A stretch of DNA of 47,811 bases. Origin: Symbiodinium natans. Its lineage: Eukaryota; Sar; Dinophyceae; Suessiales; Symbiodiniaceae. The stretch is from positions 64,001 to 111,811 of the forward strand of contig CAJNDS010000568.1 of the NCBI GenBank assembly GCA_905221605.1. Reading direction: 5' to 3'. The position numbers and the translations under genes were made by a program. The notes below the pieces were generated by a model. It was not told the DNA's origin. It made no database searches and saw only the letters and a program-made list of their open reading frames with translations. Below are positions 43,211 through 47,811 of this stretch, piece by piece. How positions within the stretch are numbered: position 1 is the first letter of the stretch; each line of letters opens with the position of its first letter.

Positions 43211-46200
43211 CTAGGCTCTCCACAGCTTCGGGTCCTCGAAGAACCCAAGGGAGCGCTGCGTGCCCGCATAGTTCGTCATGTACCTCTCGTTGTGTGGGAT
43301 TTAGGGTGATCGCTTTCGAATGCAACCCTGCAACAAACTCAATCCAAACTCCCTTGCTGACCACAACCTTCCTCGACCCCAAAAGAAAACAGCCATGAAG
43401 GAAGATGAGGCCCCGGAACCTACAGGACCGGGATCATCCTCGAACCCTTCATTTCATGCCCACCCTTCAGCCCCAACTCGGCGTGCTGAAGTCCCTGCCC
43501 CCTCACCGAGCCCGCTCGCGTGCCTCCATTCCGAGCCAAGCAACTGGCAGATGCAAGGCACAACAAACTTACTTCTACCTCCAGCCGCTTAAGGGCAGGA
43601 GAGGGGAGGAGTTCGAGGAGAAGAGCTTGCGTGTACCGACGTATAATCTTCACAACAATCTGCCCCTCTGCTCCCTCTCTCCCCTCCCCCAAATTGGCCT
43701 TCGGGATGAAGCTCGAAAGCGGGAACCTCGGGAGAAAAAAAAATATTTCAAAAAAAACGCCGCGGATTCGCGTGCTTGCGCTGGTGCTGGTGATCGGCTT
43801 CTACAAACCAAAGGGAGCAAAGCACAATGAGAGGGAACATGGGACTCCCTAAACCCTAAACCCTAAACCCTAAACCCTAAACCCTAAACCCTGCACCCTA
43901 AACCCTTAGGCCCTAAACCCTAAACCCTAAAACACACGCAACAAAGCTTTTGAAAGCTTGTGCCCTGCCCTGAGCCGAGGAACTTCTTTGCCAGGGCCTT
44001 GGAATACGCGTCGCCGCCCGGGATCTGGTGCCTCGGGGGTTCACTATTTTGGGCTTCTCACTTTTTTCGTCTTCTGGCAGGTTTAGGGTTTAAGGTTTAG
44101 GGCTTAGGGTTTAGGGTTTAGGGTTTAGGGTTTAGGGTTTAGGGTTTAGGGTTTAGGGTTTGCCGGGTGAGGGTTTACGGTTTAGGGTTTGCAGGGTTTA
44201 GGGTTTAGGGTGGGTGTGCTATGTTCCGGGGGCAGTGAAAGAGCCGTCTGCAGGGCCATCAAATATCAGAATCGTAGGCCTTGCAGAGCCTCAGCTCCGA
44301 CCACATGCCACCCATGACCAAGCTGTCCAAAGTCGGGGAGATCGTTTCAGAGCACGACCCGACTTCGGAAGGAAGCTCTGCTTTTTTCAAACCTAACAAC
44401 CAAAATCGAACGGAGGAACCTCTCAACCGAATCGGCCACAAGCCCGGAGGAACCACAAAATCAGCAACCGCGCGGCCTGTCGCTCCCACAACGCACCTCT
44501 CTGTCAAAGCCAAAGCGGCCCCTGGAGGGCGATCATGGTGTAGCCCACCTCGGAGGGCTTACTATTATTCCTTTTATGATTATGATTATGGTTGTTACTC
44601 ATATCATGATTAATATTGTTACCTCAGAGGGCGGATTTTTACGGCAATCCGCCTCGTCGTTGAGGAGATCAGAGTCTTCTCAGAGCCAGGGCGCGTCCTC
44701 CAAGGTGAATGTCTGTGGTCGCCAGCCAACCGGCAGCCGTCCCAGGAGCAGGAAGCGCCGGAGATCGCCTCGAAAATTTGTGGGGTGTAGGGCCTTTAGG
44801 GGTTTTAGGGGTATCCAATGATAGCAATTCCCCCTTGTCTGCAAAAGAAAAGAAAGACCCTTAACAAAAACCCTGAGAGCAGACTGGGCCAAGCAGTGCC
44901 CCGTGCCGAGCCCCGATTCTTGTACTGCTCTCCTGTTACTTTTGCTTGTTACTGCAGTCGGATCTCTTACGTGGATTCTTTTGAGAGCTCCTTTCCGATG
45001 TTTTCAGCTGTTCAGGCGGGCATGCCGCTCCTCCGGTCAAGAAATCAGTTTTAAAAAAAAGAACGAGAGGCCCCTCGATACCATATGACGCTCTCCACCT
45101 ACAGTACTCCCTGCCGTGAGAAGTGTTCAAGCTTTTCGGGGTTTGTTTCACAGCTCGGGCCGCCGCTAACATTGGGAGCCTGTGGCCTGTGCGTGCCCAT
45201 GTGTGATCTCTGGGAGCGCTGTTTGCGCTTCCAGCCTCCCCCAATATCCCCTAATGCAACACGATGCAACACAACGAAACACAACGACCCCTCGAAGACC
45301 GGCGGCAAAGCCGCTGAGAAGTGCCGAGAAGCTCTCTGTCATGTACTTGGCCTTCGAGCCGTCCGGGTACGGATACCCGTAAGCCTCTGGAGAATTGGTG
45401 CATCTGGTGCTGGAGTCTTCAACCCCCCCCCCCCCCGCATGAGCCCCCACATGAAGGCCCTCGCTGTCTGAACCCAACTACAGTGTCGGAGCGCTGTTCC
45501 AACAAGGATGCTGTGAAGTTGGTGAAAGTCTCTGTGTGAGGGCCCCTGCAACACTCAATGCTCACTGCGCGGCCTCCCACAGACCAACCCAGGCCAACCA
45601 TGGGCCCCAGTGGTACAGCGCCTGAGGCCACCATGAACAGTCCTAGATTCCACATGCTTTCCTCATGATGTCCACTGCAACATCCGGGAGGATGAGATGG
45701 CGTAAGGCGCTAAGACCGGGCGCGAGCCTTCAGAGAACCCACGAACCCAGATGTTTGACAACGCCGGGCCCAATCGCATGCTTCAAAGCGTGGGTAGTAG
45801 GACTCGGAGACAGGAAACTTGTGACTTGCCTTGGCATTTTCCGGGGTGACGTGGGGGTGGTAGTGGGCCAGGTTGCTGTCGTCATACCTGGGCGCTCGGG
45901 GCTAATGAGACTTTACGGAGATGGCCGGTGCTTCTGCCGAATGGAATCCCCTGAAACCTCAAACCGTCCGGGGGGCACGTGGGGTGATCGAGCTTATACT
46001 CCCGAAGAGGCACGAAGTTGCGAGGTTGAGATAGCTTGCATGCAAATGCCCCTGCAATCCGAAAGCTGCATCCTGAGAAGGAAACTTCGCCACCTGCGTC
46101 CAAGCGGCTGCAGCTGCGGCTTCAGCGACCTCGGCACGGCTTCGGGAGGCCGCAAGAGCCCTACAAGCAAAAAGACCTCAGGCTCCTACCATCAAAAGAA

Positions 46201-47398
46201 CCAGCTAGGGTTTCGGGTTTAGGGTTTCGGGTTTAGTGTTTAGGGTTAAGGGTTTAGGGTTTAGGGTTTAGGGTTTAGGGTTTAGGCCCCGGACACCCTG
46301 AAACCCCCACCACGCCCGAAGCCAAGAGAAAACTCGAGCGCAGCGCTGCACCCCAAGTGGCCACTCGCCGCTGAGGTCTCCCTCCTTGGCCATGCGCGCC
46401 AAGAGCGCGCAGAAGCCCTCGAAGGTCATCACCTCAAGGGCCCCTTTAGGGGAAACACGTTCCTAGGGAAGTCAAGGGGCGCCTGAGGGTTGAGAGCTCG
46501 GTCTTCTTCCAAAACTGAAGCTTCAACAGGATCAGGGGAGACAAGATCTTGGCGACCATTCTGTCATTGTCAAGTGAGAGGCTGCCTTCAGATCTCTCAG
46601 CTATCGCAAATGCATGTGCTCCGATGCTGATCTCCGCTCCAGGCCCTGTACCCTCTCCGTGGCATTCAGGGTCGCGTTCTTGACCAAGGTCGGCTCAATC
46701 CAGTCCTGAAAGGGCGATGTCGTGCTTTGAGCGTTGCTTGCGCCATCGTTTGAGTATGGCTGCGCTGGTCCTTGTAGCGCTTCTCGCGGGTCGGGTCCTC
46801 CGCGTCGTACCTGTTTTTGCTTCTGATGTCCCTTGTGGATACTTCTGGGAAGACGGCTGGCGAGGTGCGTGCAATCAGTGTGGACAGAGCTTACAGGACA
46901 TAGGACACACTACTGTAGTGGGACGCTGTAGCCGTAGGTCGGTCCTTGGGTCTCTGATCGTCGTGGAGTAGCCATGCTGCACCTCGCGGGTGCACTCTTC
47001 GACTTTCATACACTTCGAGACAAGCGGACATCTGCGCGAAGGCTTAAGGCTCTCTCTTAGCTTCCGAGGCACATGCTGCGGGTTCGCATTGCAAGGGAAC
47101 TTGCTTGGCCTCAGGGAAGCACTGGCCCAAGGAATTGTGGCACAAGCCCAGACCAGAGACCACTCTGCAAAGCCATTCCCAAGCCCAGCCCAGATTATCC
47201 TATGCTGGAGACTCCTGAGCACATCCTGCGAGCCCTTTGCGAAGACCCCCAAAAGCCACCCCAAAGCCACGCCAAGCCCCTTAGATTCTGTCCATCACCC
47301 TCCGCTGCACCACACCACCATGCTCCCACCGCCCTCAGCTGAGCCCCAGACGTGACAGCGTGACCCGCGGCGTCGATGCACTTGTCGGGCACGTTCAT
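43211..47398 (-). CDS. multi-exon gene with phase-0 introns and an EF-hand-like loop
   Basis: Exons found, 5' to 3': about 47,398-47,343 (MNVPDKCIDAAGHAVTSG, to a GC donor; weakest link); 47,031-46,983 (CPLVSKCMKVEECTRE|GTGCAG); 46,705-46,652 (DWIEPTLVKNATLNATER|GTACAG, after TTTCAG); 46,595-46,557 (RSEGSLSLDNDRM|GTCGCC); 46,432-46,352 (VMTFEGFCALLARMAKEG to WPLG|GTGCAG); 45,621-45,574 (ALYHWGPWLAWVGLWE|GC donor); 45,384-45,289 (AYGYPYPDGSKAKYMTES to AAGLRG|GTCGTT); 43,285-43,211 (RYMTNYAGTQRSLGFFEDPK, LWRA, TAG). All exons from 46,705 down start and end in phase 0. Joining 46,557 to 46,432 makes a 12-residue loop S-L-D-N-D-R-M-V-M-T-F-E with acidic residues at 3 and 5, Glu at 12 and a following helix: an EF-hand-like calcium loop with a weak position 1. 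Other exons may lie at 46,100-46,160 and in the 2-kb gap before the last one. Family not recognised. Confidence 0.55.
43320..43840. other. open but unassigned sequence
   Basis: A plus-strand frame (43,396-43,592) encodes a Pro/Ser/Thr-rich, disordered-looking stretch (KEDEAPEPTGPGSSSNP). It may be chance within the intron of the minus-strand gene. Confidence 0.2.
43851..44212. repeat. CCCTAAA array, 145-bp spacer, then TTTAGGG array
   Basis: Clean CCCTAAA units at 43,851-43,932, unique DNA to about 44,079, then TTTAGGG units to 44,212, about 130 bases with few errors. The orientation is that of a minute linear molecule with a telomere at each end, and the arrays can also pair as one long stem. 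Confidence 0.95.
44213..45070. other. no gene recognised
   Basis: Inside the presumed long intron of the minus-strand gene. It contains an ATTATGATTATGGTT-type run near 44,570 and short ORFs on both strands. Confidence 0.35.
46203..46288 (+). repeat. TTTAGGG tract
   Basis: About ten TTTAGGG or TTTCGGG units inside an intron of the minus-strand gene. Confidence 0.95.
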
Positions 47399-47811
47399 CC
47401 TTTGCAGCCCACTCGGACTGAGGAGACGACTTTCTTTTCCTGCTGAGGGGGCTTCCTTGGGGGGGTTCCAGGCACTTTCTTCCTGCGAGGCAACTCCGCC
47501 GATGAGATCAGATCCTGCCGGGCCGAATTCTTGCCGAAATCACCCCAAAAAAGGTGCTGCCCCTTTGCCCCCCGTTCCGCCCCCCCCCCCCCAAGAAAAG
47601 GGGCACCACAAGAAAAGGATAAAAAAGGGAGGCCAGCAAAAGGCCGAGCGGCGTCATGATGTTCAGCCACAGGGTGGAGAGATCCTTCCTGGCAACTCCC
47701 AGGATCTTCGTAGGCTCTTAGACTCTTAAAGGCTCTCGGGCTGCACCAGGCTACACCTGGGATCTGAAGGGCCACAGAACCCTGTCGGCAAAGTAATCCC
47801 AATGCTGGCCC
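47399..47811. other. window end, no gene recognised with confidence
   Basis: Long overlapping ORFs on both strands around a CCCCCC run (47,581-47,592). The upstream part of the minus-strand gene may continue here (a frame with FGKNSARQDLISSAELPR near 47,480-47,540). Confidence 0.3.

Noticed and set aside
46717-46971. 84-codon plus-strand ORF with a hydrophobic N-terminus resembling a signal peptide
   Set aside because: It lies between exons of the minus-strand gene and has no homologue or second copy visible; hydrophobic stretches of this length are common by chance.
47073-47342. Plus-strand frame with DYPMLETPEHILRAL
   Set aside because: Protein-like, but it overlaps an equally open minus-strand frame continuous with the minus-strand gene; no splice support on the plus strand.

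Overview
The window looks like nuclear DNA of a peridinin-type dinoflagellate, most likely one of the Suessiales/Symbiodiniaceae. Three things support this. (1) Two tandem genes for the photosystem II protein PsbO carry a bipartite plastid leader plus a thylakoid signal, and their introns start with GC or GA instead of GT. (2) Degenerate TTTAGGG/CCCTAAA telomere-type tracts are scattered through the window. (3) Coding sequence is cut into very short exons (about 40-170 bases), so most real exons never form long ATG-started ORFs. No rRNA, tRNA, CRISPR array or bacterial-type operon was seen.

Layout. 1-1,560: TC, AGT and telomere-like low-complexity DNA. 2,036-3,690: short exons of a minus-strand, partly coiled-coil gene. 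4,790-5,570: AT palindrome clusters. 6,884-7,630: a 93-95 bp inverted repeat around a 560-base core. 8,431-8,806: plus-strand exons. 10,025-19,952 and 24,030-33,167: a direct segmental duplication of 9-10 kb. Each copy holds a TTCA/CATC array, a ~70-bp minisatellite, a methyltransferase-fold (FkbM-like) gene on the minus strand, a 97/100-bp minisatellite and plus-strand exons. A 1,697-base block inside it is identical in both copies while its flanks have diverged. Between the copies lie the relic of a MAP-kinase-like gene (19,977-21,242, minus) and a 100-N assembly gap.

33,376-41,361 is dominated by PsbO: two complete or nearly complete genes on the minus strand, plus a third copy of the short last exon stranded 5.2 kb downstream. 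Between the stranded exon and PsbO lie a tandemly duplicated two-exon gene end (35.4-36.6 kb, minus), an isolated terminal exon (34.7-34.9 kb, minus) and a small plus-strand three-exon gene (37.5-38.1 kb). From 41.5 to 43.0 kb a plus-strand gene of unknown function leaves head-to-head from PsbO. From 47.4 down to 43.2 kb a minus-strand gene is built of short, almost all phase-0 exons, with an EF-hand-like loop; it converges on the plus-strand gene. PsbO stabilises the manganese cluster of photosystem II in the thylakoid lumen. The other genes have no assigned pathway.

Limits: exon models were made by eye from splice sites, phase and, where possible, comparison of duplicated copies. No transcript or database search was available. 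Families named with some confidence are PsbO, the MAPK-like kinase and, less surely, the FkbM-like methyltransferase.
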